DNA of 64,000 nt from Candidatus Micrarchaeaceae archaeon (GCA_027310825.1 DAIDAC010000001.1:44695-108694), one strand, 5' to 3'; positions 22,535 to 30,700 are shown, counted from the first letter of the stretch. The notes: a model not told the origin generated them from the sequence alone. Numbers and translations are program-made.

Positions 22535-22881
22535 CCTTTTTCCAAGTACGGCCTTACTTCCTCGTTGAACCTGAATTCTAATTGCTTCATTATAATATCT
22601 AAGGTTTTCGGTGCGATTTCCTTGCAGTGAATAGGTATCGCCGAACTCTTCCCCTTTTCTGGTCTTTCCACAATCATGTGGCTCCCTGTTTGTCTCTTTA
22701 TCCTGCAACCGAGCTGATTAACCAGAACTTTGACCAGGTCTTCAGGCATCACCGTAATGTGCTTGGGTTTTGTCTCGGGGCTCTCCTGCCTAAGCAGCTG
22801 CTTCTCCTTCTGCGTTACGACGTGCCCCACTAAAGGCACTGTTTTCGACACTGGACCCCACCCAATAATAATATACGTCAT
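22531..22881 (-). CDS. HicA-like mRNA interferase with N-terminal extension (copy 2)
   Basis: The 116-residue paralogue of 14874-15224 has the HicA core LVNQLGCRIKRQTGSHMIVER with catalytic His, and IPIHCKEIAPKTLDIIMKQL. Its N-terminal extension (GWGPVSKTVP, GHVVTQKEKQLLRQ) is almost identical to that of copy 1, although the toxin cores have diverged. Upstream CGTCATACGAAATATTTAAA also matches copy 1. The extension may be a targeting or antitoxin-contact segment, or partly untranslated leader DNA if a later GTG is used. Confidence 0.75.
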   Translation of the reverse strand: MTYIIIGWGPVSKTVPLVGHVVTQKEKQLLRQESPETKPKHITVMPEDLVKVLVNQLGCRIKRQTGSHMIVERPEKGKSSAIPIHCKEIAPKTLDIIMKQLEFRFNEEVRPYLEKG

Positions 22882-22896
22882 ACGAAATATTTAAAC

Positions 22897-22986
22897 ATGT
22901 TCCAAGCAGAACACGCTAAGATATGGTATAAATATTATACCAAGAGCGCAAAAAAGCACCGCGAGTTTATTAAGAAGAATTTATAA
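22897..22986 (+). CDS. possible 29-aa basic peptide
   Basis: A short open frame MFQAEHAKIWYKYYTKSAKK, ending HREFIKKNL, stands between the divergent HicA-like gene and a membrane protein. It is basic and helical, but the TATA-like ATTTAAAC is only a few bases from the ATG and is better placed for the opposite gene. I list it as possible only. Confidence 0.25.
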   Translation: MFQAEHAKIWYKYYTKSAKKHREFIKKNL

Positions 22987-23017
22987 TGATTAACAGGGAG
23001 CACGTAAAGTGATTTGT

Positions 23018-23341
23018 ATGGGTAAAGTAACTAAAGAGTTCATTAATGACGCAACACGGCAAATTGAATTTAACCAAAATCTAATACTACAACGAGCATC
23101 CATGAGATACCAGATATTACTCTCCTGTCTTCTAACCTTATTCGCCTTCTCACTTGGCTTGTATGTGCAGAGTAATCTAAATAACATCGATGCGCTTTAT
23201 TCCGCAATAGGGCTAGTAGCAATTATACTATTTGTATACCTAAAATTTGAAGGAGAGTTCAGAAACAGAGAAGCGGATATTAACACCACTTACAGGAGCG
23301 TAAACGCAATCAAGAAACTTTTGAATAAACGTAAAAGTTAA
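23018..23341 (+). CDS. two-helix membrane protein, unknown
   Basis: The 107-residue product has a cytoplasmic helix, two membrane segments (about 31-51 and 59-77) and a charged C-terminal helix (FEGEFRNREADINTTYRSVN). I start at ATG 23018, after GTGAT; GTG 23009 would add three residues. A TATA-like TATAAATATTATA lies at about 22927. It converges on the next membrane gene with 3 nt between the stops. Confidence 0.5.
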   Translation: MGKVTKEFINDATRQIEFNQNLILQRASMRYQILLSCLLTLFAFSLGLYVQSNLNNIDALYSAIGLVAIILFVYLKFEGEFRNREADINTTYRSVNAIKKLLNKRKS

Positions 23342-23344
23342 ACG

Positions 23345-23764
23345 TTAAGGCAAAATCGGTACTCTAAAGAACTTAAAGAAGTAGCCTAGAGCCCATGCCC
23401 CTGTTATGCCACCGAGAATTTCGTATAATGCAGAGGTAGATGCGAAGTATATCGTAATGAAAAAGAGGACTGTGATTATAGGAACAACTGACAGTAATAC
23501 GTTAACTACTTTAGCAAGGAGTATCCTAATGCCCCTAGTTCGAGATGTGATTCTGAGGCATCTGGAAACCCATTTTTGTATCGGGTTAACCATCGTGATC
23601 ATAAGCAGCTCGTAGAGAAAGATTGCATACGTAACAAAGATACCTACGATAGTTTCATAGCTCGCTAGCGCATTCGCAAGTTTTACTGTCGCTGCTGCCC
23701 AAAGTATAAGGATTAAGAACAGAGTTATTACGCTACCAACAATCAGTATTTTGAGATTTGACAT
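23345..23764 (-). CDS. four-helix membrane protein, unknown
   Basis: From ATG 23764 (MSNLKILIVGS) the product has 139 residues and four hydrophobic segments, with a basic loop (KWVSRCLRITSRTRGIRILL) between helices 2 and 3. No family recognised. It sits in a set of three small membrane proteins of the element between site 4 and the tRNA. Confidence 0.5.
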   Translation of the reverse strand: MSNLKILIVGSVITLFLILILWAAATVKLANALASYETIVGIFVTYAIFLYELLMITMVNPIQKWVSRCLRITSRTRGIRILLAKVVNVLLSVVPIITVLFFITIYFASTSALYEILGGITGAWALGYFFKFFRVPILP

Positions 23765-23884
23765 ATGATCCAATCTACGCGACTTGATATTTAACACTTG
23801 TGGAATCACGGCGGATTCATTACGATATTTGCTTTAGAGCTTCTAAGCGCAGAATTCAAATCCTTTAAATATTTGGAAAAATAG

Positions 23885-24268
23885 ATGCGTAATCGTGTTT
23901 TAATGGCATTTGAAAAAGAAGCAGGGTTGTTCGTTGATGGTGTATTCGAAATTGTCATCGTGGCAGTATTTGGAGCTATGCTTACTGCTTTCGTTACCGC
24001 ATTTAACAGCTTACCGGCAGGAAGCCAGTCTGTCACTGTGTTAGTAGAAGCTGGAGCAATAATGTTCCTTGTGTCGCTGGTTTACAACTTTATTAAGGGT
24101 ATGCTTGCAACGATTGATGCCTTAATTAGCGTGGCAGGTATGATTGTTGGTATCATCATATTTGGTGCAGCCATAGCGCCCATATCTTCAGCAGCTTTAC
24201 CTGAAGTGATAGCTTACATAATTGCAGCAATCGTAGGTATTCTTGTTGCAGCATACGCCAATAAGTAG
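23885..24268 (+). CDS. four-helix membrane protein, unknown
   Basis: The 127-residue product is almost entirely hydrophobic after a short amphipathic start (FEKEAGLFVDGVFEIV). Gly-rich helices (GMIVGIIIFGAAIAP, IIAAIVGILVAAYANK) could pack as an oligomer. ATG 23885 or 23903 may be used; a TATA-like CTTTAAATATT precedes. No family recognised. Confidence 0.5.
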   Translation: MRNRVLMAFEKEAGLFVDGVFEIVIVAVFGAMLTAFVTAFNSLPAGSQSVTVLVEAGAIMFLVSLVYNFIKGMLATIDALISVAGMIVGIIIFGAAIAPISSAALPEVIAYIIAAIVGILVAAYANK

Positions 24269-24316
24269 TAACTCAAAAGCCTTTTTAAATGGAAAGTGCA
24301 AAGTAATCTGACCATT

Positions 24317-25111
24317 ATGGACCTTCCTGCGCTGCTTGACTGCTATGTCAGCTTTTGTAAGTACAGAGACTTACACAAGGAAAATGGTATTTTGGACCTT
24401 GGTAAGGCGTCCTGGTTCTGCCCAACTACTCTATTGCCTCTCGGGGACTTCCTTGGTAGACTTGACAAATCGAAATATGTTTTGCCGGATGACGCTCACG
24501 TAAGGAACTACATAACAACAATCCTAGAAAGCGAAGCAAAACCTCACACCAAAAGTGGTTCCTATATACCCATAATGAAGGCCAGCAAGTTTGATCAGAC
24601 CCATAGCGAGATCATCTGCGACATGATATCTAAGAACATGACAATAAATGAGAAAACTGCAATCAAAACAGCCATAGGCGAGCTTCTAGATAACATAGAC
24701 CAACATTCGCATTGTAAATCTGCCTCATTTATGGCGCAGCGCTACGAAAAGCTGCATGTTGTAGAAGTCGCCATCTTTGATAATGGCATAACAATACCAG
24801 GAAGCTTCGGGAAAAGCGATAAATACGGTAAAATGGAGGATACTGAAGCCTTAAGAAAGGCTGTCGGTGGCTTTTCTACAAAGCCGGAAGATACAAGAGG
24901 GCATGGCCTGCCCACATTTCTGAGCATATTGACCGATGCCCTGAAAGGGACCGCCCTCATAGTATCAGGCGGTTCAGCGTATCTAAAAGAAAAGAATAAT
25001 AATGAGAAGCTCTATAATCTAGATAAGAAGGACAGCCTGGACGGAACATTAATAGGAATGCGCATACCATTGCCTATGCCGAAGACCGATGTTTATGAGT
25101 ATATCAAGTAA
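24317..25111 (+). CDS. GHKL-type ATPase (histidine-kinase-like/anti-sigma-like)
   Basis: The 264-residue product has an N-terminal helical region and, from about residue 115, a GHKL ATP-binding fold: N-box TAIGELLDNIDQHSH, G1-like VAIFDNGITIPGSF, and G2-like RGHGLPTFLSI. There is no receiver-linked His, so it is unlikely to be a classic sensor kinase. It overlaps by 23 nt with a STAS-like DUF4325 gene. Such pairs recall bacterial SpoIIAB/SpoIIAA-type partner switching. ATG 24317 is preceded by TTTTTAAAT about 30 nt upstream. The target of the switch is unknown. Confidence 0.75.
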   Translation: MDLPALLDCYVSFCKYRDLHKENGILDLGKASWFCPTTLLPLGDFLGRLDKSKYVLPDDAHVRNYITTILESEAKPHTKSGSYIPIMKASKFDQTHSEIICDMISKNMTINEKTAIKTAIGELLDNIDQHSHCKSASFMAQRYEKLHVVEVAIFDNGITIPGSFGKSDKYGKMEDTEALRKAVGGFSTKPEDTRGHGLPTFLSILTDALKGTALIVSGGSAYLKEKNNNEKLYNLDKKDSLDGTLIGMRIPLPMPKTDVYEYIK

Positions 25112-25412
25112 GAAGATAATTGTTAAGAACGCGATAGCGAAGGACTTAGTTACTAGGAACGCTGCTAGAGATTTGTTTATTTATTTGAAAAAGATTGATA
25201 AAAAGATGATCGTACTTGACTTCAGCGGTGTTATTTTTATGAGCAGGTCATTTGCTGATGAGTATATCACTCAAAGAAGCAACGTCAAGGCTCGACGGGT
25301 TGAAGAGATAAACATGCCAGATGCTGTAACTAGAATGTTGGATATAGTTTCTGAGGCCAGAACCACTAGTATAGATACCCCGAAAATAAGAGCGCATGCT
25401 CTTTCGATTTAA
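25089..25412 (+). CDS. STAS-like DUF4325 protein
   Basis: The 107-residue product carries the DUF4325 core: KMIVLDFSGVIFMSRSFADEYI at about residues 39-60, which resembles the phosphorylated-Ser loop of anti-anti-sigma STAS domains (the S-x-S-F-A part). It starts inside the GHKL ATPase gene, so the two proteins are made together and probably bind each other. The C-terminus (SEARTTSIDTPKIRAHALSI) is polar. Confidence 0.75.
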   Translation: MFMSISSKKIIVKNAIAKDLVTRNAARDLFIYLKKIDKKMIVLDFSGVIFMSRSFADEYITQRSNVKARRVEEINMPDAVTRMLDIVSEARTTSIDTPKIRAHALSI

Positions 25413-25448
25413 TAATAGTTAATAATACTTAAAGATTATTTAATAATA

Positions 25449-25563
25449 TTCGACTCCTCTGATTCATCTGCACACCATATACCCCCACCTGCCACCCCTT
25501 CGAATATCCTTCTCTCTCAGCAAAAAGGGAGGTTTTTCGGAAACCTTCGAACAGGGGGTTTGG
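25449..25563. repeat. structured TTCGAA/C-G tract element, copy 1
   Basis: This gene-free gap (25413-25776) holds two related elements. Copy 1 starts TTCGACTCCTC, then ATACCCCCACC, and ends CCTTCGAACAGGGGGTTT. The C5 and G5 tracts can pair across about 70 nt, and TTCGAA palindromes lie at both sides. It may be a structured RNA or a small mobile repeat. Confidence 0.6.
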
Positions 25564-25652
25564 AGATAGTTCCCAGAGATTCTCAGTTTATCATGGGCTT
25601 TTTGGTTATAGTAATCGCTTCAAAACGCTTATCAACGTAATTTCGAGAGCAA

Positions 25653-25751
25653 TCTTCACACTCTATATACATACTCCCCACCCGTGCGAATACCATTTCC
25701 TCTCTGTAAAAGTGACGTAGTGCCCGGAATATTCGAATGGGGGGTTCGAAT
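25653..25751. repeat. structured TTCGAA/C-G tract element, copy 2
   Basis: It starts TTCACACTCTATATACATAC, then TCCCCACCCG, and ends ATATTCGAATGGGGGGTTCG. Same order of parts and similar length as copies 1 and 3. It lies directly downstream of the racemase gene. Confidence 0.6.
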
Positions 25752-25776
25752 ACTATTCTTGGACGATCTTAGAAGT

Positions 25777-26484
25777 TCAGTCAGGATATGCTTCCTTTAG
25801 AGCGGTTTCTGTGAGTATATCAAGAGTGTCATAGACTTTTACTGGCGAGTCTCCAGCCTTTAGAACCAGTGGGAGCTCAGTGCATCCTAGAATTACGGCC
25901 TCTGCTCCGGCAGCTTCCATTTTTCGTATTATCGAGATTAGTGCTTCCTTATCTTTTTTGTCTATTCTGCCTCCCATGACATGTAATATTATCTGCGTTA
26001 TTCTTTCTTTATCGGTTGCTGATGGTTCTACAAGACGCACGCCGACCTTTTTCAGTGCCTTAGCGTATACTTCCTCATGATAAGAGTCTTCAGACGCCAA
26101 AAGCCCGACTGTTTTTACCCCCCCCGTTCTTGCCACTGCCTCAACTGTCTTATCCGTCATGCTGATAACTGGAATTTTTATGTGCTTTCGAAGCTCCTGC
26201 AGAAACGTATGTGCAGTGTTGCATGGTAAGACCACAAAATCACATCCGGAAACAGTAAGTCGTATTATCCCGTCAATAAATTCTGTAAGAAGAAGTTTTC
26301 TGTTGGCGATGCCAGATTCGTCTGAACCTTTTGGAGCCATTGAGTATATTACGATTTGCGGATAGTCTTTGTCCTGTACCGCATTGTGTTCAACCTGACA
26401 CTGTTTTAGTATTCTCTTGTAGAATTCAGCAGTTGCTTCTGGGCCCATTCCGCCTAATATGCCGATAGTCTTTATCTGCTCCAT
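25777..26484 (-). CDS. aspartate/glutamate racemase family protein
   Basis: The 235-residue product has both catalytic cysteines in their motifs: VVLPCNTAHTF at about residue 84 and VILGCTELPLV at about 196. The GILGGMGPEATAEFY start is typical of aspartate racemase-like (YgeA/RacX) proteins. It interconverts L- and D-amino acids without cofactor. D-amino acids in an archaeon without peptidoglycan are unusual, so the substrate is open. Structured repeats flank the gene on both sides (25449, 25653 and 26531), which suggests that it moved as a unit. Confidence 0.88.
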   Translation of the reverse strand: MEQIKTIGILGGMGPEATAEFYKRILKQCQVEHNAVQDKDYPQIVIYSMAPKGSDESGIANRKLLLTEFIDGIIRLTVSGCDFVVLPCNTAHTFLQELRKHIKIPVISMTDKTVEAVARTGGVKTVGLLASEDSYHEEVYAKALKKVGVRLVEPSATDKERITQIILHVMGGRIDKKDKEALISIIRKMEAAGAEAVILGCTELPLVLKAGDSPVKVYDTLDILTETALKEAYPD

Positions 26485-26530
26485 AGAAATATGTGGTCAT
26501 GGAAAAGCTTTAAACGTATGCCCAGCTGAA

Positions 26531-26629
26531 TCTTCGAACTATATCCCCCTCCTATGCCGCATCTTCGTACTCCCTCACCGTCGTTAAAAGAAGGGGCGCG
26601 CCGCAAACCTTCGAAGGAGGGGTTCGAAG
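26531..26629. repeat. structured TTCGAA/C-G tract element, copy 3
   Basis: This copy has the clearest stem: CTTCGAAC...CCCCCTCC at the left pairs with GGAGGGG-TTCGAAG at the right, enclosing about 60 nt that include AAGGGGCGCGCCGC. It lies upstream of the racemase gene. The remaining gap to the integrase (26630-26777) shows nothing else. Confidence 0.65.
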
Positions 26630-26777
26630 CGAATTTCATGGTATCTGACCAGGTGCAGCCGCCTGTTCTTTTCTGGCTATGGACTTTTTAATATCATTGT
26701 ATATGCTTTGATATGTTTGATTTATTCTGTCGTGAGGATTAGTTTATTACTTCCTTATCTTTTTGTTATTGTTTGAC

Positions 26778-27983
26778 TTACGTTTTTCTTCCCTTCTTCG
26801 TTTGCATTAGTAAGTATGCATGTACTATGTCCTCCACTATCTTTGGATCCTTCATCATCTCTGCTTGCATGTTCTTTATCCTGTCTTCCGCTTCCTGTGC
26901 ATTCATCGCCGTACTTATGTCAAGAGGTGCTCCGCACCTGTTACAATAAGTAGAATCGAGTGTATTGTCAAATCGACACTTGCTGCATACCTTGGTCTTG
27001 AGCTTCGGTTCGGTCATGTTATCTACCGGCTTCTGGCCGTTCGCCTGGAGTATGGCATTGTCTATGTCCCTGCCGCTCAGGTGCACGTATGTGCTGGCCA
27101 TCCTGCTATCCCCAGACCATCCGAAGAACGCCTTTAGCTGCTGTTCTGTGAGCCTGTTAGCGTAATAGGAAGCCCTGCTGTGCCTGAATAGGTGAGGATA
27201 TATCCTCTTTGTTATTCCTGCCTTCTTTCCGGTGTTTTTCAGCATTAGTCTTATTCCTGAGTAATCCGACCTTATGTCATGGGCCGCCCAGCTGCCTTCT
27301 GCCATCCATAAGTAAGAGGTTGGTTTCTTGTCCGTTTTTGAATTTAGGAGCTGCGCCAGATAAGGAACACTGAACATTATCGGTATTTTCCTCATTCCGG
27401 TCTTTCCGTCAACCACTACATGCGCCGGTTGGTTGACAAGGTCCACGTCCTTTATCTTCATCTGCATCAGCTCTCCCATTCTCATGCCGGAATCGAAAAG
27501 CAGCGCGATTATGGCCTTGTTTCTGATGCTGGCAGTTGCATTCAGCATCCTGATTATCTCGTCTTCGCTAAGTATGTCCTCCGGCAGTATCTTCTTTGTC
27601 CTGCCCACCATTCCGGACTTGATCCACGCTATCTGCTTTGGATAATAAAGGTCTTCTCCCAGAAAATGCTTGTAGACTGACTTGATTGATATCTTTATGT
27701 GCTGCTTTGTGAATGCTGAGTATTTTGTGTGTTCAATTTGCGCCATTGCCTTTTCTATGTCCTCTCTGCTTGCTGTCAAAACGTCAACGTTGCCTATCGC
27801 TCTGAGATAAACAGCAATGCAATAGAGATTTTTGTTAACCGTTCTAGGGTTCAGGCCTCGCGCTTCCATGAATGCAACGTATTTCCTTACTAGTTCCTTG
27901 TTAGAAGCAGGGATTTTCTTATTCGTCTCTATCGCGCCTATTATCTGCGTTACCCTCTTTTGTGCTTCGTCCAAATAAGTCAT
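26778..27983 (-). CDS. tyrosine recombinase/integrase with C-terminal zinc ribbon
   Basis: The 401-residue enzyme has an N-terminal SAM-like core-binding domain (about 25-115) and a catalytic domain with Arg in LFDSGMRMGEL, HLFRHSRASYY (H-x-x-R), GWSGDSRMASTYVH (His/Trp position and nucleophile Tyr). A zinc ribbon follows (CSKCRFDNTLDSTYCNRCG) and a C-terminal helix. Recombinases of this type move archaeal plasmids and viruses into tRNA genes. It ends the accessory region 75 nt from a tRNA 3' end, in the place expected of an integrase. A leaderless start at ATG 27983 is likely. Confidence 0.92.
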   Translation of the reverse strand: MTYLDEAQKRVTQIIGAIETNKKIPASNKELVRKYVAFMEARGLNPRTVNKNLYCIAVYLRAIGNVDVLTASREDIEKAMAQIEHTKYSAFTKQHIKISIKSVYKHFLGEDLYYPKQIAWIKSGMVGRTKKILPEDILSEDEIIRMLNATASIRNKAIIALLFDSGMRMGELMQMKIKDVDLVNQPAHVVVDGKTGMRKIPIMFSVPYLAQLLNSKTDKKPTSYLWMAEGSWAAHDIRSDYSGIRLMLKNTGKKAGITKRIYPHLFRHSRASYYANRLTEQQLKAFFGWSGDSRMASTYVHLSGRDIDNAILQANGQKPVDNMTEPKLKTKVCSKCRFDNTLDSTYCNRCGAPLDISTAMNAQEAEDRIKNMQAEMMKDPKIVEDIVHAYLLMQTKKGRKT

Positions 27984-28058
27984 GGATATAGTATAAACCT
28001 ATAACTATATAAAGCTTAGTGTGCTAGATTTGAACTACCCTCTCTCGAAGGGCTTTAA

Positions 28059-28175
28059 TGGCGGGGGCGGGATTTGGACCCGCGACCTCTAGATTTCTCG
28101 TCATAGCCGTAAGGCTCATCACTCATAATGCTATGCATATGAGTCTAGCGCTCCACCAGGCTGAGCTACCCCGCC
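28059..28175 (-). tRNA. tRNA with CAU anticodon (Met or Ile2) containing an intron
   Basis: The 117-nt gene has acceptor GGCGGGG/CCCCGCC, D-arm GCTCAGCCTGGTGGAGC, anticodon stem CTAGA/TCTAG with loop CT-CAT-AA, and T-arm GCGGGTCCAAATCCCGC. An intron of about 42 nt splits the loop at position 37/38, the usual archaeal place for the splicing endonuclease. No CCA is encoded. CAU could be elongator Met or Ile read with a modified C; the body does not decide. Its last 11 nt are the core of four more attachment-like sites. Confidence 0.9.
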
Positions 28176-28280
28176 AATCAGGTGGATGCATCTATTGAAT
28201 GTGCAGAATATTTAAACATACACTGCACGAAAGGCTAAGCACACAGCATGTTATAAATACCCTTTTTGCGACTCTATTTC

Positions 28281-29771
28281 ATGGCAGAGAGCACGAAGAA
28301 AAGCTATGGGGCCTACATAGCAGCAGCGATAATAGTTGTGATTCTTGCAACTGTTCTTGCGATCGCTACTCTCAATCCTTCTATAATAACAGGAATAGGA
28401 GGAGGCTCCAGCTCTCCAACTACAATAATTACAGGAAAATCTTCTTTCACCACCACATCGATTGCCACGACATCAGGCACAACAACATCCGGCACAACTA
28501 CAAGCGGCAGCACCACCACGGGCGGCAGCACAACTGCAGGAAGCTCGACCAGCACCAGCAGCAGCTCCTCGACAAGCACAACGTCGACAACAACCGGAGC
28601 CACCACGACATCTGCAAGCACGACGACAATAATTCCTTACATATACTGCGTTGGCGGAAGCAGCGGCGCATCTGGAAGCAAAGAGAACCTCACCTATTAC
28701 GCGACCATAAACAGCATAGGCATAGGAACATGGAAAGCTACCACGCCATATCCTTATTCTTTCTCGAACCCAGACGGCCATAGCTGCTCGATCTACAATA
28801 ATTACATATACTGCGTCGGCAACGGCAACGTCACTGCGTTCAACTACAGCTATTATGCACCAATCAGCAGCAGCGGAATAGGTTCATGGACAAACACTAC
28901 AAAGTATCCGATCAACTTGTCAAGAGGTTACTACTGGGAGTTTGACTGCTCCGACTATGGTGGAAAGATTTACTGCCCGCTTGACTATCTTGGCGGCGGA
29001 ATCCAATTCAACTTCAGCAACTATGCACCTGTTAGCAGCTCCGGCATAGGGACATGGGCGCCCACTTCGGGAAATGTCAACGTTGTCGGCGGCGGGACAA
29101 GCCTGGCTTATAACGGTTACCTATACCAGGTAGGCACAGCAACAGCGCCGTTCTCGCAGGTGTGGTATGCGCCTATAGTCGGCGCAGGCATTGGCCAGTG
29201 GGTCAGCGGCACAACATACCCGAATGAGTTCGCTTATGGAAGCTGCGTTGCATACAACAGCACAATGTACTGCGTTGGCGATTACAATGTAAATTATGGA
29301 TCAACAAAGTATGAAAATTACACCTACTACGCCCCGATAATGCCGAATGGAGCACTTGGCGCATGGACAAGATCAACAGACTATCCTACTCCGTTCTTTG
29401 ATGGAAGCTGCGATGCGTACGGCGGAAGCATATTCTGCATCGGAGGAAGTGGAACAACCCAGCAAAACAGAGTTTATAGCGCGCAGCTGTCAGGCTCAGG
29501 AATAGGAGCATGGACTGCACAGCCGTCTTTGCCTGCGCTGTTCGTATCTGGCTCTTGCCAGACGCCTGCGAGCGGTGGAGGATTCGGCACTGGCGGAGGT
29601 TACTACAATACAGGAACAACAAGCTCAACAACTACAGTATCTGGAACATATTACAACTGCAACCAGTGCTACTACGTGCCAATCGCTGGATATTCCTGCC
29701 CGTCGCAGTGCTCGTACAGCACGACGACAGGATGCGGCTACAGCGGATTCCAGTGCGTGACTCCTCCATAG
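28281..29771 (+). CDS. secreted Kelch-like beta-propeller protein on a Thr/Ser stalk
   Basis: The 496-residue product has a membrane anchor or signal (AYIAAAIIVVILATVLAIAT), a Thr/Ser/Gly-rich low-complexity stalk (about 40-115), and at least six repeats with C-V-G and YYAPI-SSGIGSW-TT-YP patterns (for example IYCVGNGN, YYAPISSSGIGSWTNTTKYP), typical of Kelch propellers. The C-terminus has a Cys-rich knot (YNCNQCYYVPIAGYSCPSQC). It should be an adhesin or receptor-like surface protein. ATG 28281 lies about 25 nt after TTATAAATACC (leaderless). Confidence 0.78.
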   Translation: MAESTKKSYGAYIAAAIIVVILATVLAIATLNPSIITGIGGGSSSPTTIITGKSSFTTTSIATTSGTTTSGTTTSGSTTTGGSTTAGSSTSTSSSSSTSTTSTTTGATTTSASTTTIIPYIYCVGGSSGASGSKENLTYYATINSIGIGTWKATTPYPYSFSNPDGHSCSIYNNYIYCVGNGNVTAFNYSYYAPISSSGIGSWTNTTKYPINLSRGYYWEFDCSDYGGKIYCPLDYLGGGIQFNFSNYAPVSSSGIGTWAPTSGNVNVVGGGTSLAYNGYLYQVGTATAPFSQVWYAPIVGAGIGQWVSGTTYPNEFAYGSCVAYNSTMYCVGDYNVNYGSTKYENYTYYAPIMPNGALGAWTRSTDYPTPFFDGSCDAYGGSIFCIGGSGTTQQNRVYSAQLSGSGIGAWTAQPSLPALFVSGSCQTPASGGGFGTGGGYYNTGTTSSTTTVSGTYYNCNQCYYVPIAGYSCPSQCSYSTTTGCGYSGFQCVTPP

Positions 29772-29947
29772 CCATAGCAAGTAGTTTTGCAGTTGCCATA
29801 TCCATACCCTATTCTCATTCTGATCATATGAGATGCTGTGCTAGCGGATTTGAACCTGAAGCGCTGAACGCCAATTGGCAAAAATTAGAGCCTTTTGCGA
29901 TATTTAAGTATAAAGCAAGGAATCGTTGTTTGGCCCGACTGCAAAAA

Positions 29948-30700
29948 TCATCGCTCGCGCCAGCGTGTCTTCTTCGCCGCAACAATCAGAAGCACAGCAG
30001 ATGCGCCGATCAGCACAATCCAGTCTATCGTAAGGTTCAGCGGTGAAATGCTTATAGCCCCGATTGCGGCTTGCGCAATCTGCGCAGCATATGTCGTCGG
30101 AGATATGTAGGCGATGTACTGATAGGGAAGCGGGATGTAGCTTATCGGATAATAAACCGGTGGGATTGTAGACAAAAGCGTCGATACAAGGCCGGTGAAC
30201 GCCCAGCTCTGGACTATGTCTGTGGAAAGAGTAGAGAGCATGAACGAAAGCGATATCGCGAAGACGAACATTATCAGCATCACAATGATTATTGTAAGTA
30301 TTATCGGCGCGCTGAGCGGCACAAACAGAAACATCATTATCGAAAGCAGAACCATGTTCGGAAGGAAGTATATGATTTCCGATATCCCCATTCCAACTAT
30401 GTAGGTTAGCGCCGATGTCGGAGAAGAGACAACCATGTCCTGGAAGCGCATGTCGTTCTTTAGGTGAGAAAGGTCTCCCTGAAGCGCCATGCCTGCGCTG
30501 ACCATTGTGCTTATGAAAGCGCCGATTATTGCAACGCTCAACAGCGCTCCGTGGCTTATGAAGTCGATGACAATAAGGAACGAGAATGGGCCAAGCATGG
30601 AATTGAGAAGCATGATAGGGAAGTTCTGCATGGCATAGATCGTATTCATCAATATCGATGCCAGCAACTGGCTGCCCAGGCTTCTGTGCTTAATATCCAT
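29948..30700 (-). CDS. ABC-2 type transporter permease
   Basis: The 250-residue product has six membrane helices in ABC-2 style, with PVYYPISYIPLPYQYIAYISPTTY before the last helix. It partners the ATPase encoded just upstream, with which it overlaps by 11 nt. I start at ATG 30700, with GGTGA just before. The substrate is unknown; ABC-2 exporters move drugs, lipids or polysaccharides. Confidence 0.85.
   Translation of the reverse strand: MDIKHRSLGSQLLASILMNTIYAMQNFPIMLLNSMLGPFSFLIVIDFISHGALLSVAIIGAFISTMVSAGMALQGDLSHLKNDMRFQDMVVSSPTSALTYIVGMGISEIIYFLPNMVLLSIMMFLFVPLSAPIILTIIIVMLIMFVFAISLSFMLSTLSTDIVQSWAFTGLVSTLLSTIPPVYYPISYIPLPYQYIAYISPTTYAAQIAQAAIGAISISPLNLTIDWIVLIGASAVLLIVAAKKTRWRER

Noticed and set aside
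26778..27983. XerA housekeeping recombinase
   Set aside because: The C-terminal zinc ribbon, larger size and position at a tRNA 3' end favour an element integrase.
28199..28783. Plus-strand His/Asn-rich frame
   Set aside because: It is the shifted reading of the Thr/Ser-rich stalk of the Kelch-like protein; low-complexity DNA keeps several frames open.
29830..29925. Possible tRNA-like stretch around GGTTCAAATCC on the minus strand
   Set aside because: The bases around the loop do not form a T-stem and no cloverleaf can be drawn.
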